Of a stretch of 64,000 nucleotides of DNA, positions 10,601 to 22,119 are shown one piece after another (the stretch's first letter is position 1; each line of letters begins with the position of its first letter). This DNA is from Neostapfia colusana (lineage: Eukaryota > Streptophyta > Magnoliopsida > Poales > Poaceae). Under the pieces are notes generated by a model, which saw only the letters and a program-made list of their open reading frames with translations, was not told the origin of the DNA and ran no database searches. Both the position numbers and the translations under genes were made by a program. Location: NCBI GenBank assembly GCA_030760725.1, contig JASWHV010000001.1, positions 23,123,928 to 23,187,927 on the forward strand, written 5' to 3'.

Positions 10601-12667
10601 TCAATGGGGTGAGCTTGGCCATTAGGACCTGCAGCTTCTGGAAAGTTGCACGGCTGATGAGGTTCAGTCCAGCCCCTCCATCTACCAAAACGTGGTACAT
10701 TCTCTCGTTGGCGATGGTAGGGGCCACCAGGAGCGGTAGTTGGCCGGCCCCAGCCATGTTCCTGGGGCAGTCGGTGGCGTCAAAGCTGATGGGGGTCCCC
10801 ATCCACTTAAGGTGCGGTGCAGCACTCGGGAGTGGCGCCACCGACGCTACCGCTCGGCGCAGAGTCTTGACTGCGCTTCGGGACGAGGGGTCGGCGGACC
10901 CGCCGTATATGACATAGAGCTTCTTCCGACGCTCATCGTCGCTGGAGCCGGAGTCCTCATGATTGCGTGCCGCCTTCACGACACGCTGAGGCTCCTGGAT
11001 CTCCTCTAGGTGGTCGATGTTGTCTGGAACATCCACCCCCTGCTCATCTTCCTTTTGACGGAAGGGCAGGGCATCAGCCCGCTGCCGCTTCCCCTTGCGG
11101 AAGCGCTCTGCGAGCCTTCGAATCTCCCGGCACTCGGCAGTAGTGTGGCGACAGCTGCCGTGCATGGGGCACATGTTGTCCTGGCTATCTTCCGGGGTCG
11201 GTGACTTTCGCTGCCTCTTGTCAGGGCGCGGCCCCCGAGCCCCACTGAGCGTCGCCGTAGTGACGACTTGGGTCGCGGCCGGCGGTCTTATCTTGCTTCT
11301 GCCCCAGCTCTTGGTCTTCCTGCTACCTCCAAAGGGAGTAGGACCAGATCCGGGCAGCCCTCCTGACTCGGAGGATGGCTGTGAGTGCCAGTTCCGTCCT
11401 TCGGCTGCTCTGGCGCACTTGTCCGCCAAGCTGAAGAGCTCCGAGGCATCACGGACCTCCCTGGTCGCGAGTTTCTCGAGCATCTTCTTGTCTCGGACGC
11501 CTTGCCGGAACGCCACCACCACAGAAGCATTTTGAATGTGTGGGATGGTGTTCCGCACCTAGGAGAACCGCTGGATGAAAGAGCGCAACGACTCCCCAGG
11601 TTGTTGTTGGATAGCGTGGAGGTCAAGCTCCGTGCCAGGCCGGGTGTAGGAACTGCCGAAGTTGGCTATGAACTGTCGGCAAAGCTCTCCCCAGGAAGTT
11701 ACGGAACCCTGGGGGAGGTTCATGAGCCAAGACCGAGCTGGGCCGGTCAATGCGATAGGGAAGTAATTGGCCATGACGGCTTCATTCCCTCCTGCGGCAA
11801 GTACGGCGGTGGAGTAGATCTGGAGGAATTCCGCCGGGTTGATGCTGCCGTCGTACTTCTCGAGCAGGAGCGGCCGAAACTTGCGCGGCCACTTTACGAA
11901 GCGAAGGTGGGGCGCGAGGGCCGCACACCCCGCTTCTGTCGCCGCAGGTTCTGGTGCCGCGAGCGCTTGGCTCGCACTGAGCACTGCATGCCCCGGCATG
12001 GGCAAGGCTGCACCATAGGCCGGAGGCGCCATATGCAGGACATATGACTGTGGCATATTCTGCACGACACAGGCCTGGGGCAGAGATCGCGTGGCGAAGG
12101 TCTGCTCTTCAGGCTGGGTCGAGGCCGACGTCATGCTGTCGTCAGCCTCTTGGTGGCGACGCCTTTCTCGGCGCCGCTCGAGGTATACCCGGGCATCTAG
12201 GCCCAGGTGACACCGTTCCAGCTCCGTCCTCAGATCTGTTGACTGGAGGCTGGTAGAGCCGGAGTCTGCCGTCTGCTCGCCATCCAAAGGTGCGCGCATC
12301 AGCGACACGACCGATTGGCCAGAGCGTCGTCCCCGCCGAGGTCGAGGGCTTGCGGCGGCGATGACGAGACGGTCTACCTCGCGGATCCACTGCCGGGTCG
12401 CAGCCTGAGGCGCGTCCCCCGCGGGCGGATTGTACAGTAGCGCTCTCGCCGCAGCTAACGCACCCCCACTGGGCATGCCCAGCACTACTGGAGACTTGAA
12501 GCTGGTTGGAGCCTGCATTGCCGGGGTCGGCGCTGCTAGAGCCGGTTGCTGGCTCCCAGCTTGTTCCGACACACTCCGTCCCGAGTGTGTCGACATGTAC
12601 TCCCCCCTGGTCGCCGTCTGCCGCAGAGACGGGGGGAAGAGTTTGCCGCTGAAGGAAACTTGGTCAT
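7695..12667 (-). pseudogene. Tat-1 gag-pol lacking most protease and reverse transcriptase
   Basis: The gag start is at 12667 by comparison with Tat-2, but a small frameshift lies near the N-terminus. From about 12596 one frame runs to 7695, broken by two stops: TAG at 11559-11561, where other copies have CAG (FIQRFSQVRN), and TAG at 8211-8213. In order it encodes gag, a zinc-knuckle-like CPMHGSCRHTTAEC, the protease start HVLVDGGAGLNLIS, and then an abrupt join at about 10600 into the reverse-transcriptase end (LNPDKCVFGVSSGKLLGF). The Ty3-type RNase H, archaeal-type RNase H (LFFDGSSRK, NNMVEYEAL, GDSQL) and integrase follow (zinc-finger CKACQ; acidic residues in GLDILG, ITDNGNQF and QVERAN). 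Tat-3 has about 1.1 kb more sequence at the join. The polymerase core with its aspartate pair is absent, so this copy could not copy itself. Confidence 0.85.
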
Positions 12668-12705
12668 CTTCGTTGGCGGGAACTCGTCGCGCTAGGAGAA
12701 AAGCC

Positions 12706-12723
12706 CCCCTTCCTGGCGCCCCA
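12706..12723 (-). other. Tat-1 primer-binding site (mutated)
   Basis: It matches the Tat-2 primer site but with changes (plus strand CCCCTTCCTGGCGCCCCA). It lies two bases from the LTR. Confidence 0.65.
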
Positions 12724-12725
12724 AA

Positions 12726-13819
12726 TGTCGAAGTGTGCGGTCGACACTTCCCCCGGGTCTGCACTGGGCAGCCCGCGGAGGTTCTTTTTTCGGAGGGGCT
12801 AGTCCCTAGCGGAGAGCTTGCGCAGATGGACGAGTTAGTAAGAGCTTGACATGGCGAGTTTTACGTGGTTCAGGCCGCCGGAGCGTAAAACCCTACGTCC
12901 ACGGCGAGCTATGGAGCTCGCTGTATTGCTTGCTGCTCAGGACCGGAGGCCTGAGCTTGGGGGTGAGTTACAGCTTGAGAGTGTATGGCTAGCGTATGAG
13001 TTGCAAAGTGCGAACCCTTGCTATCGACGCCTACCCGAGCCTTTTATAGTCCAAGACTCAGGCGGCTTACAAGGGAAGCCGGGACCCGACAGGTGGTCCC
13101 GGGAAGATTGTCTATTATCTACGTATCTGCAGTTATGCCGGTAGTTGTCTCTGGTTGAAGGCTTCTGAGTCTTCATCTTGCCGCCCTGCCCATGCCGCAT
13201 GTTAGTCGTAGTGGTTGATGACGGCGCAGGCGGCATGGGATGTCTTGTCGCGGTGTTTTTTGGCTGACAGGTTCTGACACCACGCGCCATTCTGTGATGT
13301 GACTGGGCGCAACGGCACCTCACAGAAGCGTGCTCCGCGTCTCCGCGTCTTGGGAAGACGCGGGCCTTGAATACCTTGTACGGGCAAGGTATGGAGCGTA
13401 TTTACGCCCGCTGCCTATTGCTCGGGGCAGGCAGCGTCGCTCTGCTGCCACATGGCGGGCCCGGAGCCCTTCTCAGAGAAGAGGAGGGTCAGCCCCGTGG
13501 GGCACGTGGAGCCTCCGGACCTCTCCCTGCGGAGGGGGAGGTCCGGCTTCTGTATGCCACGTGGCGGGCCCGGAGCTCTCCTCTGAGGAGAGGGAGGTCC
13601 GGCCCCGCTGGACACGCGGCGCCTTCGGGCCTCTCTCCCGCGGAGGGGGAGGGCCGGCTTCTGTATGCCACGTGGCGGGCCCGGAGCTCTCCTCTGAGGA
13701 GAGGGAGGTCCGGCCCCGCCGGATGTGTGGCGCCTTCGGAGCTCTTTCTGCGGAGAAGGGCGAGTTCCTTAGGCATTTTACCCTGTGCGCGGGGGTACCC
13801 CATATCTCAGGTACCGACA
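12726..13819 (-). repeat. Tat-1 5' LTR
   Basis: 1094 bp, plus strand TGTCGAAG to GTACCGACA. It contains modules with CCACGTGG cores at 13557 and 13668, and the U5-end hairpin GAAGTGT/ACACTTC at its 12726 end. Confidence 0.9.
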
Positions 13820-16323
13820 GCTACCATCTCACGAGTACCATCCTGTATTCGCTACCATTTCACCTCATAGAACAACTTCGTCTCCCACCGAGACCAATCT
13901 TGTTGCCATGACTCAACAGTCATGCAACCCATCTTATCACCCGGATTCAACAGTCCCAAAACCAAACCATAACCAAACCATCCAAAACCATCCCAATAAC
14001 CATCCCAACTAATCATGGCAGTTGACCAAGCGCTCGTGACCGTAAACTCGGCTATCATGATAGTTTTAAGAACTCTGCAGAGTTTGCACCTCTTTACCCA
14101 CAAGTTTGTGATTTCGTCATCCGTCGGCGACTGCAGAACCTCCATTATACCAGTACACAACCGTTGGTGTATGGCCAAGAGATCATAAAATAGCCTTTAC
14201 AAAGGGGCTACTAGATGTATGGACTCACTAAGGATTCACCGGCAGGCTAGAATCTCCAATTCTCCCACCCACGGGCCCCCTCTTGTGCCATGCAGTTCCC
14301 AGGGCAGTCCTCACTCGACTCCCATTCCCCGCGCCTTCCACAGTCCATAACACTCTAGCAACTTACCTAATTACTCAGCTAAGCTGCACCCATACTTGGC
14401 CTTGTGATGGCACTGTTATCCTGGCATGTGCATGCATGAACCGGTCCTTAGATCTACGGAAGTAAACCACCATCGCATGCTACCTCATTCACAAACTCAG
14501 GCTTGCCTAGATCTCCCTCCGATCCATGTTCATTAACAACATCAGTTTCTCATTATCATTATGAGTGCAGTTAGCTAGACACATCTATCTCGCTTCCCAT
14601 TCCCATGGACTCAGCAAAGCATAAAAGTAAAAACCATACCCGACTCATAAACTTCCCAGGCGACAGTTTAACTAAAACTAGTAAACTCCTATAAAAGGGT
14701 TTCCCATCATGTTTGACTCAGCACGCACACCTTTTCGCAAAACAAAAAAGTTTTTCCCAAAGCATAGGATCAATATGGTCAAGGAGCACTTGCCTTGTTC
14801 TTGCAGTTCCGATTGCTCTTGGATCTCGAAACCTTGTTGTTGCAGCTCGTCGTAGACAGCTCCCTGAGCTTGTCCTTCTATACAGGATCACGCACATACA
14901 AGATTCATAATAATCAATACCATGCACAAACTTTAAACTAGATGCGACGATGCATATGCATGCTATCCTATGATCAGCTTTATTAGATCGGTTTGTGCGG
15001 GTTCTTGCATGGTTTTATGATGAACAGAGGTGTTCGAATCAAATGTGGACGTGGCGATGACCTTGTCTTAAGATCAACCCGATCAACTAGTGATCTGTCC
15101 ATGAGAAATCTTCTGTTCGAAAGGAATCGAAGAACAGACGCAAAGAAAACGCAACGATGTCATAAGGTGGTATTGGAGATCTACCTTACGTTCTTCTCGG
15201 TCTCAGATCCTTCTCAGATCGTTGGGCTCTCTTTCGGCGATCTCCCTTGCTGAACTCCGACGATGTCTTTCTCGGCGAGTTGAGGCTAGGGCTCTAAGTC
15301 GTCGGCTCAGGGGTTGGAAAAGAAGTTCGTGGTTTCGGCTAGAGATTCTGGGTTCTATTTATAATCGGGAGAAGAAGAGTCCTATTCTGATTGGATTCCG
15401 AATAGGAGTCCTATTCAGATCGTCGTTGAATCCTAACAACTTATTTCGAGTTGATTTGGTGCGGTATTATTGTGGAATTCAGGTCGGTTTCTTCTCCGTA
15501 CCGATATTTCTACGCGTACAGAATCAGAAACCGCTCTAGAACTCGTTACCTTCTCGGTGGTGAGCTCCGGAAGCTCCACGTGACCATCGGGGCCTGGTCT
15601 CTCCTTTTCCGCAGAGACAAGCTCCGGTTGTGCCGCGTGTCAAGCGAGTGAGACCTCCCTCTCATTAGGAGGTGAGCTCCGCGTGCGCCACGTATCCTGG
15701 CGGTCGGGACCTCCTCTCTTATTCGGAGGTGGCTCCGCACACGCCACGTGTCAGTGCCGGACCTTTCGTCTCTCCGGAGGTAGCTCCAGCGTCCGACTTC
15801 CTTTCCTCTCAGAGACGAGCTCTGAGGTTAACACGTGTCCAACAGTGATCGACCTCCCGGAGATAAGCTATGGTGGCAACACGTGTCCGATAGAACCGGA
15901 TCTCTCGGAGGTGAGCTCCGAGATCGACACGTATCCCGCGGGACTGGTCCTCTGATTTCTGTGGTGACTAGCTCTGAAGGTGACATGTGTCCTGCGGAAA
16001 ATACCTTTGCTTCTTCCGCAGAGGCTAGCTCCGGGGGCAACACGTGTCCCACAGGGTGGGACCTCTCCCCCTTTGCGGAGATGAGCCTCGAGCCTGCCAC
16101 GTAGCCAGTTTAGCGGCGGACCTCTCCCCACTTCACAGGGATGAGCTCCGAACACGCCACGTGGCTAGCAGGCTGCGGTAAGTTGTCTTCGGCGCTCTCG
16201 GTGAACTGGATTCGGCTCTTAGTGGATACCTTTTTGATATTTTTCTCTGTTCCTACTTCCTTTAGAATGTGTTATCTTCATGGAACATGAATATATGCAG
16301 AAACCGAAAATGAGGGCGTTACA
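13820..16323 (-). mobile_element. Truncated LTR of a Tekay-like Ty3/gypsy element
   Basis: On the minus strand it opens TGTAACGCCCTCATTTT at 16323, a start typical of Tekay-type LTRs (from memory). A TATA box, TATAAATAG on the minus strand, sits at 15363-15355. Beyond 16324 the Tat-3 pol sequence resumes without a gap in homology. The opposite end is cut by the Tat-1/Tat-2 unit at 13820, so it is either a solo LTR or a truncated element. The U3 part (about 15560-16170) holds repeats with GAGCTCCG and CACGTGTC cores. No coding sequence is supported. Confidence 0.65.
15560..16170. repeat. Degenerate repeats with CACGTGTC cores in the Tekay-like LTR
   Basis: GAGCTCCG-type boxes alternate with ACGTGTCC, ACGTATCC or ACGTGGC boxes every 60-70 bases (for example 15831, 15880, 15929, 15984, 16041, 16097 and 16156). 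The layout resembles the Tat LTR arrays although the LTR belongs to another lineage. Confidence 0.6.
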
Positions 16324-18385
16324 CTTCTGCTCTCGGAGCAGGCTGCGATGACGAGGGGTCCGGCCGCTCTGCGACGAGGACCATGCTCACCACCTCAGTT
16401 GTTGCCGCGATGTAGAGCAGCAAATGCTATTCGAGCTCAGGGGCTACCATGATGGGTAGGGTCGTCAGGAGCTGCTTCAACTCCTGGAAAGCTTCTTCTG
16501 CTTCGTCGGTCCAAGCAAATGGACCGGATTTGCGCAGGAGCTTAAAGAAGGGGAGCGCCCGCTCTGTTAGCCTCGGTATGAACCGACTCAGCGCGGCTAG
16601 GCATCCCGTGAGTTTCTGGACATATTTGATGCGGGTGGGGGCCACATCAGGTCTATGGCCTTGATCTTCTCTGGGTTGGCCTCAATTCCTCGGTGTGAGA
16701 CCAGGAATCCTAGGAGCTTCCCAGAGGATACACCGAACACACACTTGTCGGGGTTCAGCTTAGTGCGCGTGGAGCGCAGTTTGTCAAAGACTACGGCTAG
16801 GTTATCTAACAAGGATGAACTCTACCTGACCTTGACAACGATGTCATCGACATACATCTCGACTAAGTCTCTTATTAGCTCTCCAAAGGTTTTGTGCATT
16901 GCACGTACAAATGTGGGAAGAGAATTCTTTAAGCCATAAGGCATAGAGACATAACAATACAGGCCGTCTACTGTGATGAAGGAAGTGTGTGATGTGGACA
17001 TCACTCCTGCAGATATACACAACACTCACATGGTAGACATGCAAGGTCCAATTACTAGAGCTCGAGCACGACAATTGAATTTAGCGGTGAGCTCGTTCCT
17101 GAACAATTCTTTATATGTGAATTTTGAGAGTATGTTGCTACCTAATGGGTTAATTATGATTAGGAACCATGGAGAGGACATGGAGATACATGGAGAGGGG
17201 TTTGGAGACGTGGAGGACCAGAAAATACGCCAACAATAAGTTAGAGACCGAGTCCAACTCAAACTCGAGTCCAACTCGGGCCCAGGAGCAGTCCACCTTA
17301 AAATGGATGCATAGGAGGCATACGAACTCTGTTTTTGACGTTCTACATATGCACGGAAATCTGAGAGGATAAACTTTCCAATGGAACTGGCCTCACGTCA
17401 AAATTCCCTAGGAGTCAACCGGAAACTTCAAAACAATATAAAGTTTAGAGTCTGTTAGGGTGTTGCATCACCTAGTTGGGCCATTGGGCCTTGTATCGAG
17501 TCCAAGTCCATTATGTACGTGTATTAGGGTTAGGTCACGACCCCAGCACCCCCTGGTCGTCCTCCACCTCCTTTATACCCCCTAGACGCCGTCACAAATA
17601 GCTGGGTTTTGCTTAGATTATTCTGTCAAGAACAGTTTCGCCGTTCATCGGTTTGTGAGACCCCAATTTGAGTGCTTCATATCTTTCAGCAATTTGGTTG
17701 CATTCTTTCTTGTTCTTGCTTGTGTTCTTCAATTCGCAGGCAAGGATTAGCCTTCTTGGCAAGGTCAACTGCGCAATATCGGTTGATAACCTGAGGAGAC
17801 GTGGTGCTGCGATTGCAGGGTTCCGAACGTGTTGTTCGGAAGCCGGATCGATTTGTGTCAAGTCTCCACCAAATCGAGAGTTATCAGAACCTTTCGGAAG
17901 ATCCGGACCCCTGTACACATCAGTGTGCTCTTCATCCTCTCTAGACATAGGTATCTGATGAAAGACCGAGTAGGCGTCTAGGAAGCATAGCATATCACAG
18001 CCTGATGTGGAGTCTACTATTTGATCTATTCTAGGAGGGGGAATGGATCTTTGGGACATGCCTTATTGAGGATGGTGTAGTCGTTGCACATCCGGAGCTT
18101 CCCGCCGGCCTTCGGGACGACGACGGGGTTCGCCAACCACCGGGAGTGGTGGACTTCCCGTATGAAGCCAACGTCCAGCAGCTTCTTGATTTCTTCTCGG
18201 ATGAAGTTCTGCCGCTCGATGGACTGCTTGCGAGGCTTCTGTTGGACTGGCTGGGCGTCAGGGAAGATCTTCAGATGGTGCTCGATCACCTCCCTAGGGA
18301 TCCCCGACATCTGCAACGGCTGCCATGCAAACACGTCGACGTTGTGCCGGAGGAAGGTGATGAGCGCGCCTTCCTATTTGCTGTC
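16324..18385 (-). pseudogene. Tat-3 reverse transcriptase, split by a solo LTR
   Basis: The N-terminal part reads IFPDAQPVQQKPRKQ, then FIREVHHSRWLANPVVV at about 18290-18100, then DQIVDSTSGCDMLCFLDAYS (about 18035-17970). After the insertion the frame resumes with SFITVDGLYCYV, the polymerase aspartate pair in MYVDDIVVKV (about 16855-16825), and LNPDKCVFGVSSGKLLGF (about 16765-16700). It ends in the RNase H region GPFAWTDEAEEAFQELK (about 16530-16480). Several frameshifts and stops are present besides the insertion. Confidence 0.8.
16990..17922 (+). mobile_element. Solo LTR (chromovirus-like) in Tat-3, with target-site duplication
   Basis: A 933-bp insertion with LTR-type ends TGATGT...ACATCA, flanked by the perfect 5-bp duplication GTGTG (16985-16989 and 17923-17927). 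Removing it restores continuous reverse-transcriptase codons. It has a TATA box (CTTTATACC) at 17571. The first part (to 17239) encodes GPITRARARQLN and a further 50 or so residues. This is the type of sequence found at the C-terminal end of some Ty3/gypsy polyproteins that run into the 3' LTR (family recollection). Confidence 0.8.
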
Positions 18386-18396
18386 TAGGCCCCCGG

Positions 18397-19050
18397 CTAC
18401 CCGGGTGGTCTGGCAGCATCGGCGTCAACTTGGACGACCTTCAGGGGGACGTCGCCCTCATCGAGGGGTTGCACGCGGGGTGCTGAGGTAGAGGCACGGT
18501 GGCATGCACTCGGGTGGAGCCGGCCCGGTTCTGCACTACCAGAGGCTGGTGCTCGAGCTGTTGCAAGTGCTTGGGGCTTCTCCAAGGCTGACACTGCAGC
18601 AGTGCGGTCTCCATGAATCTTGAGGACGCCTGTTGGTGTAGGCATCTTCAGGACAAGGTAGCCGTAGTGGGCTACTGCCATGAATCGGTACAGGGCTGGC
18701 CTGCCGATTATGGCGTTGAAGGGGAGGTCGATCTCCACCACGTCGAACAGAATGTACTCTGTCCGATAGCTGTCCGGTGCCCCAAAGGTCACCGGAAGGC
18801 TGATGTTGCCGTAGGGAACGACTTGTCCCGGTCCTACCCCTGAGAACGGGCTCGATGGGGTGAGCTTGGCCATCGGGATCTGCAGCTTCTGGAAAGCTGC
18901 GCGGCTGATGAGGTTCAGCCCAGCCCCGCCATCTACCAGAACGTGGTACATCCTCATGTTGGCGATGGTGGGTGCTACCAAGAGCGGTAGTTGGTCGGTC
19001 CCAGCCATGTTCCTGGGGCAGTCGGTGGCATCGAAGCTGATGGGGGTTCA
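18397..19050 (-). pseudogene. Tat-3 protease region
   Basis: The minus strand encodes HVLVDGGAGLNLISRAAF, the aspartic-protease active-site region (here DGG rather than DSG or DTG), then the flap-region-like NAIIGRPALYRFMAVAHYG. A linker follows before reverse transcriptase. One long frame spans 19008-18397. This is the segment that Tat-1 has lost. Confidence 0.75.
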
Positions 19051-20749
19051 CATCCACTTGAGGTGCGGCGCTGAACTTGGGAGAGGAGCCACCGACGCTA
19101 CCGCTTGGCGCAGAGTCTTAATCGCGCTTCGGGACGAGGGGTCAGCGGACCCGCCGTAGATGACGTAGAGCGTCTTCCGACGCTCCTCATCGCTGGAGCT
19201 GGAGTCCTCATGGTTGCGCACCGCCTTCACGGCGCGCTGAGGCTCCTGGAACTCCACTTGGTGGTCGACGTTCTTCTTGCCCTCCCTTTGATGGAAGGGT
19301 GGGGCTTCAGCACGCGGTTGCTTCCCCTTGCGGAAGCGCTCAGTGAGCTTCTAATTCTCCCGCCACTCAGCAGCAGTATGGCTGCTGGTGTTGTGCACAG
19401 GGCACGGCTCACCTTGGTCACCATCTGGGGCTGGTGACTGCCGCTGCCTCTTGTCAGGGCGTGGCCCTCGAGCTCCGCTGGGTGCTGCTGCTGCAGCAAC
19501 GGGAGCTACGGTCGGTGGTTTCATCTTGCCACCGCCTCGGTTCTTGATCTTCTTGCTGCTTCCATGGGAAGCAGCACCAGATCCGGGCTATCCTCCTGAT
19601 TCGGAGGCTGGCTGTACGTGCCAGTTCTGCCCTTCTGCTGCCCTGGCGCACTTGTCCGCCAGGCCGAAGAGCTCTGAGACGTCGCGAACCTCTCTGGTTG
19701 CGAGCTTCTCAAGCATCTTCTTGTCCCGTACCAGGCCGGGTGTAGGAGCTGCCGAAGTTCGCAGTGAACTGCCAGCAGAGCTCTCCCCAGGTGGTTATGG
19801 AACCCTGGGGGAGATTCATGAGCCAAGACTGAGTTGGGCCGGTCAAGGCGACGGGGAAGTAGTTGGCCATGACAGCCTCGTCCCCTCCTACAGCAAGGAT
19901 GGCGGTGGAGTAGATCTGGAGGAACTCTGCCGGGTTGACGCTGCCGTCGTACTTCTCGGGCAGGTGCGGCCGAAACTTGCGCGGCCACTTCGCGAAGCGA
20001 AGTTGTGGCGCCAGGACCGCACATCCTGCTATTGTTGCTGCAGGTGTTGGTGCCGCAAACGCTTGGTTCGCTGCCGGCATTGTATACCCCAGTATGGGCA
20101 AGGCTACGCCATAGACCGGGGGCACCATTTGTAGGGCATATGGCTGGGGCATATGCTGCGTGGCGTATGCCTGGGGCAGAGATTGCGTGGAGAATGTCTA
20201 CGGCTCAGGCTGGGTCGAGGCGGTTGACATGCTGTCGCCGGCCTCTCGGTTGCGACACCTTTCTCGCCGTCGCTCAATGACCACTCGGGCATCTTTGCCC
20301 AAGTGGCTTCGTTCCAGCTCTGACCTCAGGTCCACCGATGGGAGCCTGGTGGAGCGGGAATCTGCCGTCTGCCCGTCAACCGTTGGTGTGCGCGTCAGCG
20401 ACATAGCCAGTTGACTGGGACGTCATCCCCGCCGAAGTTGAGGGTTGGCGGCGGCGACGAGGAGACGGTCGACGTCGCGAATCCACTGCTGGGTCGCTGA
20501 CTGAGGCGCGTCCCCAGCAGGTGGATTGCGCAGTAGCGCTCGTGCTGCAGCTAGTGCGCCCCCGTGGGAGACACTCAGCGTTGTAGTGGATCTTGCGCTC
20601 TCTAGAGCCTGCGCTGCCGGAGTCGGCTGCTGGCTCCCAGCTTGCACCGACACACTCCGTCCTGAGTGTGTTGAGACGTAGACCCCGCTGGTCAACGTTC
20701 GTCGTGAACGTGGGCGGGGAGAGCTTGCTGCTGAAGGAAGCTTCGTCAT
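19048..20749 (-). pseudogene. Tat-3 gag
   Basis: The start at 20749 opens MTKLPSAASSPRP. The central region (LRFAKWPRKFRPHLPEKYDG) lies at about 20020-19940, with a Cys-His zinc-knuckle-like region near 19400. About 100 bp of the domain following GSSYTRPGT are missing near 19735 compared with Tat-1, and the frame is broken there. Confidence 0.75.
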
Positions 20750-20785
20750 CTTCGTCGGCGGAAGCTCGTCGCGCAAGGGAAAAAC

Positions 20786-20803
20786 CCCCTACCTGGCGCG
20801 CCA
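20786..20803 (-). other. Tat-3 primer-binding site
   Basis: Identical to the Tat-2 and Tat-6 site (minus strand TGGCGCGCCAGGTAGGGG), two bases from the LTR. Confidence 0.75.
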
Positions 20804-20805
20804 AA

Positions 20806-21978
20806 TGTCGAAGTGTGTAGCCGACACTTCCCCCGGACCTGCTCTGGGCAGCCCGTGGAGGTTCTTTTTCGGAGGGGCTAGTCACTCATGGAGAGCTTAC
20901 GCGTTAGGGACGATGGAGGTCGAAGCTTGACATAAGGATTTTTACGTGGTTCAGGCCGCCGGAGCGTAATACCCTACGTCCACGGTGAGCAGATGTGCTC
21001 GTTGTATTGCTTGGTGCTCAGGAGCGAACCTTGCGTGAGAGTGTAAAATGTCGAACCGCTAAAGTGCGAACCCTCGCTAACGTTGCCTACACGAGCCTTT
21101 TATAGTCCAAGGCTTGGGCGGCTTACAAGGTGGGCCCGGGACCCGACAGGTGGTCTCGGGGAGATTGCCTGCCATCTACCATATCCGCACTTACACCGGT
21201 AGTTGTCTCTGGCGAGGGCTTCAAAGTCTTCGTTCTGCCGCCCTGCCCATGCCGCAAGCTAGTCGTAGTGGTTGGCAGGGGCGGCAGGGGATGTCTTGTC
21301 GCTGTGTTTATTGGCGTGCAGCCTCTGACGCGGCGCGCCAGTCTTCACTGCGATGTGATTGGGCGCAACGGAACCTAACAGAGGCGTGTTCCGCGTCTCC
21401 GCGCCTTGGGAAGGCGCGGGTCTTGAATACCTTGTACGGGCAAGGTATGGCGCGTCTTTACTCTTGCTGCCTACCGCGCGGGGGCAGGCAGCGCTGCTCT
21501 GCTGGCGGGCCCGGAGCTCTCCTCTGAGGAGAGGGAGGTCCGGCCCCGCTGGACACGTGGAGCCTTCGGAGCTCTCCCTGCGGAGGGGGGAGGTCCGGCT
21601 CTGCTGGCCACGAGGCGGGCCCGGAGCTCTCCTCTGAGGAGAGGGAGGTCCGGCCCCGCTAGACATGTGGAGCCTTCGGAGCTCTCCCCGCGGAGGGGGG
21701 AGGTCCGGCTCTGCTGGCCATGTGGCGGGCCCGGAGCTCTCCTCTGAGGAGAGGGAGGTCCGGCCCCGCTGGACACGTGGAGCCTCCGGAGCTCTCCCCG
21801 CGGAGGGGGGAGGTCCGGCTCAGTTGGCCACGTGGCGGGCCCAGAGCTTACCTCTGAGGAGAGGGATGTCCGGCCCCGCTGGACACGTGGCGCCTTTGGA
21901 GCTCCCCTGCGGAGAAGGGCGAGGTCCTTAGGCAGTTTCCCCTGTGCGCGGGGGTACCCCATATTGAGGGTACCGACA
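20806..21978 (-). repeat. Tat-3 5' LTR
   Basis: 1173 bp, plus strand TGTCGAAG to GTACCGACA. It belongs to a second LTR subfamily with Tat-4: it has GGAGCGAACC-type sequence where Tat-1 and Tat-2 have CAGCTTGAGAG. Four modules of about 110 bp with GGCGGGCCCGG cores lie at 21500-21900. Confidence 0.9.
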
Positions 21979-22119
21979 GGTCCGGAGCTGGTGTCTTGCG
22001 CCTTTTTGGCAGGCGTCCCAAAACATTTGGGGACACCTACCAAGGGGCCATCACGACTGGTCAAGGCAAGCAAGACGGTCGGACCCCTGCAACGCGCAAG
22101 AAGGAAGGGTGTAGATACC
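21979..22119 (+). mobile_element. Stranded piece of Tat-5 between Tat-3 and Tat-4
   Basis: 141 bp that are neither Tat-3 nor Tat-4. Its last five bases, ATACC (22115-22119), are repeated at 30729-30733, so it joins to the sequence at 30734 when Tat-4 is removed. It has no coding content. Confidence 0.6.

Larger units (their letters stand above)
5670..13819 (-). mobile_element. Tat-1: internal region and 5' LTR of a Tat-lineage element
   Basis: On the minus strand it runs from the 5' LTR (12726-13819) through gag-pol (to 7695), a spacer, an opposite-strand gene remnant (6162-6512) and a polypurine tract at 5670-5684 (GGGCCCGGGGGCCAC), to its 3' LTR within 3605-5669. Its 5' LTR and 4820-5669 are very similar by eye, which suggests recent formation. 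The five bases outside the 5' LTR are GCTAC (13820-13824). The matching duplication would lie left of the window if Tat-2 and Tat-1 inserted as a unit. Confidence 0.85.
16324..21978 (-). mobile_element. Tat-3: 5' part of a Tat-lineage element
   Basis: The 5' LTR is 20806-21978, the primer site 20786-20803, and gag, protease and reverse transcriptase run leftward to 16324, where the Tekay-like LTR interrupts. It holds the most complete protease and reverse-transcriptase sequence in the window, itself split by the solo LTR at 16990-17922. Five bases outside the LTR are GGTCC (21979-21983). The 3' half is not in the window. Confidence 0.85.
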
